Assembly: GCA_030696045.1 (NCBI GenBank) | Contig: JAUYNO010000066.1 | Location: forward strand, 1-61,513 | Length of the DNA: 61,513 nucleotides | Source of the DNA: Stagnimonas sp. | Lineage (GTDB): Bacteria > Pseudomonadota > Gammaproteobacteria > Nevskiales > Nevskiaceae | Direction of reading: 5' to 3' | Shown here: one piece after another, positions 33,417 to 41,751 of the stretch | Layout: each line of letters opens with the position of its first letter | Numbering within the stretch: position 1 is the first letter of the stretch | Translations under genes and position numbers: made by a program | The notes under the pieces: model-generated | Told to the model about the DNA's origin: nothing | Seen by the model: the letters and a program-made list of their open reading frames with translations, nothing else | Databases searched by the model: none

Positions 33417-34177
33417 CGGGGGGTGCCGGACGTGCCGGATGCGGTGGCGTGCGAGTGCGGAACGAAGGGAACGCGCGCCAGCCAGAGCCGCAAGGCCTGC
33501 CAGTGGATGCGCGCGACGATGCCGGCGGTGAGCAGCGGGTAGCGCCACAGCGCGCGGCGCAGCATGGCGTGGGTGAGGGGTTGCAGCTCCCCGCCGACGC
33601 TGGTGCGGAGCAGTGCACCCTGCGCGTCGTCGTGGTCGATGCGCACCACCGTGCGATCGCGCGCGGCCGAAAGCAGGAAACGGAAGCGATAGCTCCCCTC
33701 GACCCGGCAGAACGGCGAGACGTGGAAGGCCTTGGGGGCCTTCTGCTCGATGCCCCACGTGGGGTCGTCCAGCACGTAGCAATGACGCTCACCGAAGGTG
33801 TTGTTCACCTCGACGACGATCGCCCGCAGCGTGCCGTCGGCGCGGTGGCAGTACCAGAAGCTCACCGGCTTGAATGTGTAGCCGAGCACGCGCGGAAAGC
33901 AGTGCAGCCACGCTTCGCCATCGGCATCGGCGATGCCGTGGCGCGCCAACAGCTCGTCCAGCCACGCCAGGGCGTTCGCGCGGCCGTCACCATGGTCGGC
34001 GTCATGGAAGCTGAGAGCGCCGCGGCGGTTGTGGGCGAGCGGCAGGGCGGACGCCGGCGCGCGGTGCATGCTGCGCAAGGGCAGCAGCAGGAAGCAGGTC
34101 GGGTAGGCGAAGGCGTGGCGCACGGGCCTCAGGCGCGCGTGGCGCACCGTGCCGAACCCGATCAGCGGCCGGTTCAC
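33413..34177 (-). CDS. DUF1365 family protein
   Basis: 254 residues from a GTG at 34177 that overlaps the upstream stop (GTGA). Conserved DUF1365 blocks: FGTVRHARLRPVRHAFAYPTCFLLLPL, LGYTFKPVSFWYCHRADGTLRAIVVEVNNTFGERHCYVL, KAFHVSPF and GSYRFRF. The biochemical role is not proven, but it nearly always sits between an FAD oxidoreductase and a Cfa-like enzyme, as here. Confidence 0.9.
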   Translation of the reverse strand: MNRPLIGFGTVRHARLRPVRHAFAYPTCFLLLPLRSMHRAPASALPLAHNRRGALSFHDADHGDGRANALAWLDELLARHGIADADGEAWLHCFPRVLGYTFKPVSFWYCHRADGTLRAIVVEVNNTFGERHCYVLDDPTWGIEQKAPKAFHVSPFCRVEGSYRFRFLLSAARDRTVVRIDHDDAQGALLRTSVGGELQPLTHAMLRRALWRYPLLTAGIVARIHWQALRLWLARVPFVPHSHATASGTSGTPR

Positions 34178-35469
34178 GCGAACGCCTCGGCCAACGACAG
34201 GTCTTCGATCTGCCGGCGCATGAGCAACTGGCGCGCCACCCACTGTCCCGAGACCAGTCCGTCTTCGTGAAACCCGTTGCCCGTCCACGCGCCACAGAAC
34301 CAGGTGCCGTTGCGCCCCTGCAAGGCGGGCAGCTCGGCCTGGGCCTGCAGCGCGGGCCCGTCGAACACCGGGTGCTCGTACTCGAATTGCGCATGGACGT
34401 GGCGCGGGTCGATCGCGCTCATCGGGTTGAGCGAGACGATCACGGGCTGCTGCCACGGCAGCGGCTGCAAGCGGTTGATGAGGTAGTGCAGGCACACCTT
34501 GCCGCCCCGGCCCGGCGGTCCGCTCTCGTAGTTCCAGGCGGCCCAGGCCCGGGCGTTGCGCGGCAGGACGGCGGTGTCGGTGTGCAGCACCGCTCGGTTG
34601 GGCTGGTAGCGGATCGCGCGGAGCACCGCTTCTTCCTGCGGCGTTGCGTCGGGCAGCATATCCAGCGCCTGGCCGGGGTGGGTGGCCATGACGACCTGGT
34701 CGAAGCGCTGCGTGCCGGCATCGCTGGCGACCAGCACCCCTTCTTCTTCGCGCAGGACGTGGCGCACCGGGGTGTCCAGGCGAACATCCGGCAGGCCGGC
34801 TACGATCTTTTCCACATAGCGGCGCGAGCCGCCGGCGACCGTGTACCACTGCGGACGGTCCGCGATCTGGAGCAGGCCGTGGTTGTGGCAAAAGCGCACC
34901 AGCGACCCGACGGGATAGCACAGGATCTCCGCCGCCGGGCTGCTCCAGATGCAGGAGACCATCGGCAGCAGGTACCAGTCGCGGAATTCCTGCGAGAAGC
35001 CGTGCGCCTTCAGGAAGGCGCCGAGGGGTTGGCGCATCTCGATCCAGCCGGACTCCGCCAGCCCGGTGGCCAGCGCGTTGAAGCGCAGGAGCTCGCGCAG
35101 CATTCGCCAGAAGCGCGGCCGCAGCAGGTTGACGCGCTGGCAGAAAACGGCGTCGAGACTGGTGCCGCTCCATTCCAGCGGCTGGCCGCCGAACGCGTGC
35201 GGCACCTGCACGGAGAACGACATGTCCGACGGCGCGGTGGCCACGTCCAGCTCGTCGAACAGGCGTACCAGCCCCGGGTAGGTGCGCTGGTTGAACACCA
35301 GGAAGCCGGTATCCACGCCGTGCGTCACGCCGTCCAGCGTCAGGTCCACGGTGTTGGCATGGCCGCCGAAATGGCTGCCGGCTTCGTACAGCGTGATATC
35401 GGCCCTGCCGCGGAGCGCTTGGGCCGCAGCCAGCCCCGCGACGCCGCTGCCGATGATGGCGATCTTCAT
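34174..35469 (-). CDS. FAD-dependent amine-oxidase-like oxidoreductase, first gene of the lipid operon
   Basis: 431 residues. Dinucleotide motif IAIIGSGVAGLAAAQAL, then YEAGSHFGGHANTVDL, GVDTGFLVFNQRTYPGL, and the C-terminal FAD segment TWFCGAWTGNGFHEDGLVSGQ. This subfamily is homologous to the N-terminal half of plant cyclopropane synthases and to RSP_1091 of R. sphaeroides, which belongs to the sigma-E/ChrR singlet-oxygen regulon and the furan-fatty-acid work. It likely desaturates or oxidises a modified acyl chain. Promoter and operator should be in the AT-rich island just upstream. Confidence 0.9.
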   Translation of the reverse strand: MKIAIIGSGVAGLAAAQALRGRADITLYEAGSHFGGHANTVDLTLDGVTHGVDTGFLVFNQRTYPGLVRLFDELDVATAPSDMSFSVQVPHAFGGQPLEWSGTSLDAVFCQRVNLLRPRFWRMLRELLRFNALATGLAESGWIEMRQPLGAFLKAHGFSQEFRDWYLLPMVSCIWSSPAAEILCYPVGSLVRFCHNHGLLQIADRPQWYTVAGGSRRYVEKIVAGLPDVRLDTPVRHVLREEEGVLVASDAGTQRFDQVVMATHPGQALDMLPDATPQEEAVLRAIRYQPNRAVLHTDTAVLPRNARAWAAWNYESGPPGRGGKVCLHYLINRLQPLPWQQPVIVSLNPMSAIDPRHVHAQFEYEHPVFDGPALQAQAELPALQGRNGTWFCGAWTGNGFHEDGLVSGQWVARQLLMRRQIEDLSLAEAFA

Positions 35470-35480
35470 GCGTTTCTCTG

Positions 35481-35524
35481 TCTTTAATAAGAATAACTGT
35501 TTGTCATACTACAATAAATAAATG
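35481..35524. promoter_or_regulatory. AT-rich divergent promoter/operator island
   Basis: 44 bases contain only nine G or C, in an otherwise strongly GC-rich window. It holds AATAAGAATAA and AATAAATAAATGA runs and the pair GTCAT and ATGAC. It lies between the FAD oxidoreductase gene (minus) and the B12-type MerR gene (plus). I cannot fix a single minus-35/minus-10 pair, but it is the natural site for photoreceptor-repressor binding. Confidence 0.6.
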
Positions 35525-35589
35525 ACCCCTGCATTGATACGCGCCATGCGGCCGACTGGATGTGACGACTCATTCGCCACAATCGGCCC

Positions 35590-36534
35590 ATGACCCGCAC
35601 CCCCCCCAGTCCGGCCCCGGTCCCGCTGCGATCGATCGCCGAAGTCGAGCGCGACACCGGCGTCGCGCGCGCCACGATCCGCATCTGGGAGCGTCGCTAC
35701 GGATTTCCGGCGCCGCTGCGCGATGACCGGGGCGAGCGGGTGTATCCGGACGACCAGGTCGAGCAATTGCGGTTGATGAAGCAGCTGCTCGACCAGGGGC
35801 ACCGCCCCGCCCGGCTGGTGGCGGCCGGCGCTGAAGGGGTGAAGCGCCTGGCCGCGGGCCCTGCCACGAAGGCGGCACCGCGGCCGCGCGCCGCATCGAA
35901 GCTGCTGCGCCTGCTTCGCGATCACGACGCGCAGGGGCTGCGCCAGGAGCTGCAGGCACGGCTGGACCAGCTGGGGCTGGCGCGCTTCGCCGGGCAGGAG
36001 ATCGCGACGATGAACACCCTGGTGGGGGACGCCTGGGCCTCGGGCGAGCTCGAGATTCACCAGGAACACCTGTATTCCGACAGCGTGTACGAAGTGGTGC
36101 GTACGGCGATCGCGGCGCTGGGCGGCGACGTGAGGCCGGAGGCCCCGCAGGTCCTGCTCACCACGTTTCCGCAGGAGCCCCATGGGCTGGGCCTGCTGAT
36201 GGCGCAGGCGATGTTCGCGTTGGAGGGATGCCCCACCGTCTCACTGGGGGTGCGCCTGCCCATCGAGCAGATCGCCGCCAGCGCGAGGGCCTACCGTGCC
36301 GACCTGGTGGGCCTGAGCTTCACCGGCTGCCAGAACCCCACCCACGTCCAGCGCGGACTGGAGGAGTTGCGCGGCATGCTGCCGGCCGCCATTCGCATCT
36401 GGGCGGGCGGCGTTTGCCCGGCGCTCGCGAAGCGCCCGATCCCCGGTGTGCGCGTGGTGCGCGACGTCCGTGCGGTGCCCGGCCTGCTGGCGGAGGAATT
36501 CGCGCTGCCGCCGCGCGAAAAGACCGTCGACTAG
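35590..36534 (+). CDS. CarH/LitR-type MerR regulator with coenzyme B12-binding photosensor domain
   Basis: 314 residues. Residues about 13-80 are a MerR helix-turn-helix (IAEVERDTGVARATIRIWERRYGFPAPLRDDRGERVYPDDQVEQL). About 95-185 is the helical bundle with Trp149-x9-Glu159-His160, the signature of adenosylcobalamin photoreceptors. About 185-305 is the Rossmann-like B12 domain with Glu196-Pro-His198-Gly-Leu-Gly201 (ExHxxG). Both His ligands that chelate cobalt in CarH are therefore present. In the dark the B12-bound tetramer represses; light releases it. It is divergent from the eight-gene lipid operon. No photolyase gene is adjacent. Confidence 0.9.
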   Translation: MTRTPPSPAPVPLRSIAEVERDTGVARATIRIWERRYGFPAPLRDDRGERVYPDDQVEQLRLMKQLLDQGHRPARLVAAGAEGVKRLAAGPATKAAPRPRAASKLLRLLRDHDAQGLRQELQARLDQLGLARFAGQEIATMNTLVGDAWASGELEIHQEHLYSDSVYEVVRTAIAALGGDVRPEAPQVLLTTFPQEPHGLGLLMAQAMFALEGCPTVSLGVRLPIEQIAASARAYRADLVGLSFTGCQNPTHVQRGLEELRGMLPAAIRIWAGGVCPALAKRPIPGVRVVRDVRAVPGLLAEEFALPPREKTVD

Positions 36535-36594
36535 GGATGCCGCAGGGTGCCCGCGGCCCGTCTATCATGGCCGCTGGTTCACGAGGAGACTGCA

Positions 36595-37518
36595 ATGCGC
36601 ATCGTCGTCATGGGAACGGGCGGGGTCGGCGGCTACTTCGGCGCCCGCCTCGCAATGAGCGGCTGCGACGTCGGGTTCGTGGCGCGCGGCAAACAGCTCG
36701 CGGCACTGCGATCGCAGGGCCTGCGCGTGCAAAGCCCGCTGGGCGACATCACGGTGCCCCAGGTCAAGGCCTCCGGCGATCCGGCCGACCTGGGCAAGGC
36801 CGACCTGGTTCTGTTCGGCGTCAAGCTGTGGGACACGGCCGAGGCGGCGCAGCTGATCCGCCCGCTGATCGGTGAGGACACGGCCGTCGTGTCGTTCCAG
36901 AACGGCGTGATGAAGGACGACATCCTCAAGGAGGCGCTGGGCGCGAAACACGTGATCGGCGGCGTCTGCTACATCGCCGCGACCATCGCCGAGCCGGGCG
37001 TGATTCGCCACACCGGCACCATGCAGAAGCTGGTGTTCGGCGAATACGGCGGCGCCGTGACACCGCGCGTCGAGCGCTTGCGCGAGGCGTGCGTGGCCGC
37101 CGGCATCGACGTCGAGGTGCCAGCTTCCATCGAGCAGGCGATCTGGGAGAAGTTCGTGTTCCTGGTCGCCCTGTCCGGCACGACGGCGCTGGCGCGGACG
37201 CCCATCGGCCCGATCCGCAGCAACGCGCGCGCGCGCGCCTTCTTCCAGGACGCGATGGACGAAGTGGTGCAGGTGGCGCGTGCCGAAGGCGTGCCGTTGC
37301 CCGCCGACTACGCGGCGAAGCGGATCGCCTTTGCCGACCAGCTGCCGGCGGCCATGACGTCGTCGATGCATGGTGACCTGGAACGCGGCAGCCGCCTGGA
37401 GGTCGAGTGGCTCAGCGGCGACGTGGTGCGCCGCGGCAAGCGGCTGGGCATCGCCACCCCCTGCAACCGGGCGATCTACGACGTGCTCTCGATCCACAGC
37501 GCGGGCCAGCCGGCATGA
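36595..37518 (+). CDS. 2-dehydropantoate 2-reductase family protein
   Basis: 307 residues from the ATG at 36595 (GAGGAG upstream). MRIVVMGTGGVGGYFGARLA is the NADPH site; FGVKLWDT and FQNGVMKDDIL hold the conserved Lys and Asn regions, and ASIEQAIWEKFVFLVALSGTTAL is the second Lys-containing segment. It belongs to the ketopantoate reductase (PanE/ApbA) family. Coupling by a 4-base overlap to a mandelate-racemase-like gene argues for a catabolic 2-keto-acid reduction rather than pantothenate synthesis. Confidence 0.87.
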   Translation: MRIVVMGTGGVGGYFGARLAMSGCDVGFVARGKQLAALRSQGLRVQSPLGDITVPQVKASGDPADLGKADLVLFGVKLWDTAEAAQLIRPLIGEDTAVVSFQNGVMKDDILKEALGAKHVIGGVCYIAATIAEPGVIRHTGTMQKLVFGEYGGAVTPRVERLREACVAAGIDVEVPASIEQAIWEKFVFLVALSGTTALARTPIGPIRSNARARAFFQDAMDEVVQVARAEGVPLPADYAAKRIAFADQLPAAMTSSMHGDLERGSRLEVEWLSGDVVRRGKRLGIATPCNRAIYDVLSIHSAGQPA

Positions 37519-38609
37519 GCCCGCCCCCATTGACGCTGCGCACGATCACGGCCACGCCCGTGCTCGTGCCCATGCGGCGCACGCTGGGCACGAGCGTGAT
37601 GCAGGTGAAGCAGGCGCCGTTGCTGCTGATCGACCTGCAGACGGAAGAGGGCGTCACCGGCCGGGCTTACCTGTTTTGCTATCTGGACGCGGCCGGCCCC
37701 GCCGCCGCGGCGCTGGTGCGCGATTGCTCGGCCTTCCTGGCGGGCGAGAGCGCGGCGCCCGGCGCCGTGCGCGCCGCGCTGGAAACGCGCTTCAAGCTGA
37801 TAGGCCTGCGCGGCATCACGTCCATGGTGGCAGCAGGCATCGACATGGCGTGCTGGGATGCGCTCGCGATCGCGGCCGGCCTGCCCCTGGCACGAGTGCT
37901 CGGCGGCGAGCTCAGGGCGACGCCCGCCTACAACAGCAACGGGCTGGGCCTGGTCGACCCCGCCGCCGCGGCGGACGAGGCGCTCGAGATGGTGGCCGAG
38001 GGTTTCGGCGCAGTCAAGATGCGGCTGGGGCGCCCGCGCGCCGGGGACGACCTGGCGGCAGTGCGTGCGGTGCGCAAGGCCATTCCCGCAGGCGTCCACC
38101 TCATGGCCGACTACAACCAGGCGCTCAGCGGCGCGGCGGCGCGCGATCGCTGCCGCCAGCTGGAGGGCGAGGGGCTGTACTGGATCGAGGAGCCGATACG
38201 GCACGACGACTACGCCGGCAACGCGGGGCTGGCCGCGCTGCTGGACACGCCTTTGCAGATCGGGGAGAACTTCGCCGGTCCGCGCGCCATGGCGCAATCG
38301 CTCGCGCACGGCGCCAGCGACTACGTGATGCCGGACGTGGAGCGCATCGGCGGCGTGAGCGGCTGGATGGAGGCCGCCGCGTTGGCCCGTACCGCGGGCG
38401 TTGAAATGTCCTCGCACCTGTTCCCGGAGATCAGCTCGCACCTGCTGGCCGTGACGCCCACTGCCCATTGGCTGGAGTACGTCGACTGGGCCCATCCCCT
38501 CCTCCAGGTTCCGCTCTTGCTGGCCGACGGCTGCATCGCGCCACCGGACCGGCCGGGCATCGGGATGGCGTGGGACGACGGCGCGATCGAGCGTTACCGG
38601 ATCGCCTGA
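37515..38609 (+). CDS. Mandelate-racemase-like enolase-superfamily enzyme with a Lys-to-Arg change
   Basis: 364 residues, closely following mandelate racemase. Metal ligands: Asp in MADYNQ, Glu in WIEEP and Glu in IGENF. The His-Asp dyad is intact (MPDVERIGG and SSHLFPEIS), as is the Glu in TAHWLE. The VKxK motif is VKMR (Lys168, Arg170): the second Lys, which is the S-face base of mandelate racemase, is Arg. It may therefore be a one-base dehydratase or epimerase of a 2-hydroxy acid. Overlaps the preceding stop as ATGA. Confidence 0.88.
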   Translation: MSPPPLTLRTITATPVLVPMRRTLGTSVMQVKQAPLLLIDLQTEEGVTGRAYLFCYLDAAGPAAAALVRDCSAFLAGESAAPGAVRAALETRFKLIGLRGITSMVAAGIDMACWDALAIAAGLPLARVLGGELRATPAYNSNGLGLVDPAAAADEALEMVAEGFGAVKMRLGRPRAGDDLAAVRAVRKAIPAGVHLMADYNQALSGAAARDRCRQLEGEGLYWIEEPIRHDDYAGNAGLAALLDTPLQIGENFAGPRAMAQSLAHGASDYVMPDVERIGGVSGWMEAAALARTAGVEMSSHLFPEISSHLLAVTPTAHWLEYVDWAHPLLQVPLLLADGCIAPPDRPGIGMAWDDGAIERYRIA

Positions 38610-38776
38610 GTTTCACTGCGCAGCATCGCCGGTGGCTCAGCGGGCCGTGCCGGCGGGCCCTGCCCTGCGGGACCGGTGTAATTTTTCGATACAGGCGTGT
38701 TGCGCCCGGCAGCCTTTACCTCTGGGAGGGCCGCTTCCGTGTGGCTCTGCCGTGGTGTAAACGGCGCCACGCATTT

Positions 38777-38811
38777 GCACGTGAATGTATAACTAGCTTC
38801 CGGTCACGTGC
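38777..38811. promoter_or_regulatory. Inverted repeat flanking a minus-10-like element before the response regulator
   Basis: GCACGTGA (38777-38784) and TCACGTGC (38804-38811) are perfect 8-base inverted repeats 19 bases apart, each holding a CACGTG palindrome. Between them lies TATAAC (38788-38793), a good minus-10. The site is 15 bases upstream of the response regulator's ATG and is a candidate autoregulatory site. Confidence 0.45.
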
Positions 38812-38825
38812 CGGGAGGTGCACAA

Positions 38826-39494
38826 ATGACTGTGAGTGTGCTGGTTGTCGAGGACGAGCCGGGATTCCTGCAGAGATTCTGCAACGCGATCGCGGCGGAA
38901 CCGGAGCTGCGGCTGTGCGGCGCGGGCACGACCGTGGTCGGCGCATGCGCACTGCTGGACACACTGTCACCCGATGTCGTGCTCGTCGACCTGGGCCTGC
39001 CGGACGGCAATGGCGTCGACGTCATCCGTCATGCCATGGCGCACGGCGCGAAGCGCGACGTGCTGGTGGTCACGATGTTCGGCGATGACGGCAATGTGAT
39101 CGAGAGCATCCGCGCGGGCGCCACCGGGTATCTGCTGAAGGACGCGATGCCCAGGGACATCGCAGGCTCGATCCTGCAAGTGCACGCCGGAGGCTCCCCC
39201 ATCAGTCCGGCGATCGCGCGGCGCATCCTGCAGAGCGTCCGCACGGACCGCAATGGCGCGGGCGGCACGAGCGCCGCATCCAGCGAAATCGCCACGCGTC
39301 CCTCCGTGCTGTCCGAACGCGAAACGCAGATTCTCCGCCTGGTGGCCAAGGGCCTCAACTTCAAGGAGGTGGGGACCATCCTGGCCATCTCGCCCAACAC
39401 GGTGATCACGCACGTCAAGCGCATCTACCAGAAATTGGCCGTCCATTCCCGCGGCGAAGCGGTTTATGAAGCCAATCAGATGGGCCTGCTCTAG
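38826..39494 (+). CDS. NarL/LuxR-family response regulator
   Basis: 222 residues from the ATG at 38826 (GGAGG nine bases before). Receiver domain about 4-120 with Asp55 as phospho-acceptor (VVLVDLGLPDG), acidic pair VVEDE and Lys in LLKDAMP. C-terminal LuxR-type helix-turn-helix about 160-222 (LSERETQILRLVAKGLNFKEVGTILAISPNTVITHVKRIYQKL). It overlaps the sensor kinase gene by 29 bases, so the pair is co-translated. Targets unknown. Confidence 0.93.
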   Translation: MTVSVLVVEDEPGFLQRFCNAIAAEPELRLCGAGTTVVGACALLDTLSPDVVLVDLGLPDGNGVDVIRHAMAHGAKRDVLVVTMFGDDGNVIESIRAGATGYLLKDAMPRDIAGSILQVHAGGSPISPAIARRILQSVRTDRNGAGGTSAASSEIATRPSVLSERETQILRLVAKGLNFKEVGTILAISPNTVITHVKRIYQKLAVHSRGEAVYEANQMGLL

Positions 39495-41352
39495 CCGCTG
39501 GCTCGCGGCGTTGATGGCGCTGCTCGCGCTGTGCGCCATTGCGCACGCGCAGCCGGTGCGTCCCCGCCAGGCCGATGTCGTCCTGAGCGCCGGCCTGGCG
39601 CCTCCGCCGCCCACGGCGGCCTGGCAACGGGTCGACCTGCCTTACGCCACCCGCCATTCCACCGCCTGGTATCGCGTGGAGTTCGACGCAGCGGCGCCGA
39701 AGACAGACCAACTGTGGGCCGTCTACCTGCCCTATCTCTATCGGGGCGGCAGGTTGTTCCTCAATGGGATGCCGTTGGCGTCGATCCAGGAAACGAGCGC
39801 CGACCTCGTGATCCGTTGGGAGCGCCCCCACCTGGTGACGATCCCCGCCCCCTCGCTGCGGCCGGGTACCAACCAGCTGCTGATCCGCATCCCCGCGACC
39901 GCGGTGTCGCCCGATCACATGCCATTGCTCCAGATCGGGCCCTACCTCGAGCTGCTGCCCGTGTACGAAAGCCGCCTGTTCTGGGTCGGGACGATGCCGC
40001 AGTTCACCGTGCTGTCCTGCCTGATCGTCGGCCTGCTGGCGCTGTTCATCTGGTGGCGCCGGCCCGAAGAAACGCTGTATGGCCTGTTCGGCGCGGCCTC
40101 GGTGCTGTGGGGCATCCGTACCCTGACATTCGTGATCGAAGTGCTGCCGTCCACGGCATGGCACGCCTGGCGCGCGATCTACCATGGGGCCACCGGCGGC
40201 TTCGTGATCCTGATGCTGCTGTTCGCGATGTGCCTGGCAGGCATCGGCTACGCGCGGCTGAAGTGGGGGCTGTTTGCGTACTGGGCCCTCGGACCCGTCG
40301 CCTACCTCGCCACCGGCGGCAACGAATCGATGGTGACCCGATGGTGGGCCGGCGGGCTGCTGCCCATCGGCTTTGCCGTTCTCGTGATCAGCGTCCGGGC
40401 GGCATGGAAGCAGCGCACGACGGCCATGACGGTGCTGAGCGCCGCACTGACCCTGGCGGTGTTCGCGGGGCTGCACGACTACCTGATCGCCACGTCTTCC
40501 CCCCTCATTCGCGCGCTGGCACCGGGGCACGTGGCCGATCGGATCTTCCTTCTGCACTATGCCGCCGACCTCGTCCTGGTGGTGATGGGGGGCCTCCTGA
40601 GCGCGCGGTTCGTCGGTACCCTGCAGGCGCTCGCGCAGCTCAACCGGACGCTCGAGTTGCGCGTGGCCGAACGCGAAGGCACGTTGTCCAGGAACTACGA
40701 GCGCTTGCGGCAGCTCGAGCGCCGGCACGCGGCGGGCGAAGAGCGGCAGCAGATCATGCGGGACCTCCATGACGGGCTGGGCTCGCAGTTGTTCCTCATG
40801 CTGTCCCGCGCCGAAGGCAGGCAGGTCGACCAGCAGGAGATGGTGCAGGCACTGCGCGAGTGCATCGCCGACATGCGATTGACGCTCGAGGCCATGAGCC
40901 CCGAGAGCAATGACTTCCTCCAGGCCTGGGGCAATTTCCGCTTCCGCTGGCAGCACCTGCTCGAGGCCTCCGGTCTGACCTGCACCTGGGAGCTGGACGC
41001 GGGCGGCGATGGAATCGACCTCAGTCCCCACGCGACGCTCCAGCTGCTTCGCATCGTGCAGGAAGCCCTCACCAACGTCCTCAAGCACGCCCACGCACAC
41101 GAGGTGGCCATCCGGCTGCGCATGGAGGAACGGATACTGACCATCGAAGTCGCGGACGACGGCTGCGGACTGGGCAATGCGAACGCCCAGGGCGGTCATG
41201 GGCTTGCCAACATGCGCGCACGGGCGCTGCACCTCGGGGCGTGGCTCGAAATCGCCGACCGGCATCCGGGCGTGTGTGTGGCCATTCGCTTCGACCGCGG
41301 CGACACCACCGAGCGCCCGAAATTGCCGGGGCACGCCGTCGCCATGGCTTGA
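39466..41352 (+). CDS. NarL-type sensor histidine kinase with a 7TMR-DISM-like membrane domain
   Basis: 628 residues. A signal peptide (about 1-28) leads to a periplasmic jelly-roll-like domain (about 30-185, WYRVEFDAAAPKTDQLWAVYLPYLYRGG), then about seven membrane helices (about 185-395). A coiled coil (LNRTLELRVAEREGTLSRNYERLRQLERRH) precedes the HisKA_3 motif with His435 in MRDLHDGLGSQ. The ATPase domain has EALTNVLKHAHA, DDGCGLG and GGHGLANM. It phosphorylates the adjacent response regulator. Ligand unknown; a sugar or other small envelope signal is plausible for this sensor class. Confidence 0.9.
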   Translation: MKPIRWACSSRWLAALMALLALCAIAHAQPVRPRQADVVLSAGLAPPPPTAAWQRVDLPYATRHSTAWYRVEFDAAAPKTDQLWAVYLPYLYRGGRLFLNGMPLASIQETSADLVIRWERPHLVTIPAPSLRPGTNQLLIRIPATAVSPDHMPLLQIGPYLELLPVYESRLFWVGTMPQFTVLSCLIVGLLALFIWWRRPEETLYGLFGAASVLWGIRTLTFVIEVLPSTAWHAWRAIYHGATGGFVILMLLFAMCLAGIGYARLKWGLFAYWALGPVAYLATGGNESMVTRWWAGGLLPIGFAVLVISVRAAWKQRTTAMTVLSAALTLAVFAGLHDYLIATSSPLIRALAPGHVADRIFLLHYAADLVLVVMGGLLSARFVGTLQALAQLNRTLELRVAEREGTLSRNYERLRQLERRHAAGEERQQIMRDLHDGLGSQLFLMLSRAEGRQVDQQEMVQALRECIADMRLTLEAMSPESNDFLQAWGNFRFRWQHLLEASGLTCTWELDAGGDGIDLSPHATLQLLRIVQEALTNVLKHAHAHEVAIRLRMEERILTIEVADDGCGLGNANAQGGHGLANMRARALHLGAWLEIADRHPGVCVAIRFDRGDTTERPKLPGHAVAMA

Positions 41353-41370
41353 GGCGGCGCGCTGGCGCCC

Positions 41371-41550
41371 TCAGGCCGGCCGGACAGCGGCCTGCGCCGC
41401 CGGGGCATCGTGCTGCGCGAGCAGGCTCCAGCCTTCCTCCCCCGTCAAGCCGATCGCCACCGCGCCGAACAGGGTGCCCGTGACGATCGATGCCGTCAGG
41501 GCGGCAAGCAAGCGTACCCAACGGGGAGAAGTGCTGTAGCCGGAATTCAT
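41371..41550 (-). CDS. Small single-pass membrane protein
   Basis: 59 residues from the ATG at 41550, preceded by AAGGAG at ideal spacing. One hydrophobic segment at about residues 12-32 (LLAALTASIVTGTLFGAVAI). It is convergent to the histidine kinase gene. No family recognised. Confidence 0.6.
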   Translation of the reverse strand: MNSGYSTSPRWVRLLAALTASIVTGTLFGAVAIGLTGEEGWSLLAQHDAPAAQAAVRPA

Positions 41551-41751
41551 GGTGAGCTCCTTGTACCAATGCGCCGAGAGCCCCATGTTGCGCGGCATCC
41601 TGCATCACGCCAATACCGCACACGGGCTACACCGCCGTGGGCCCGTCATGCGGATCGGGCCGCACATCCCATCGCTCACCCGAACGCGGGATTGGCCGTC
41701 CGGGTGGCCGCGAGCAACATGACTGCCCGATCAACAACCCGGAGAAACAGC

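Noticed and set aside
39415..41334. Minus-strand frame of 639 codons opposite the histidine kinase
   Set aside because: His, Gln and Arg-rich, no motif; the plus-strand kinase has all the expected boxes.
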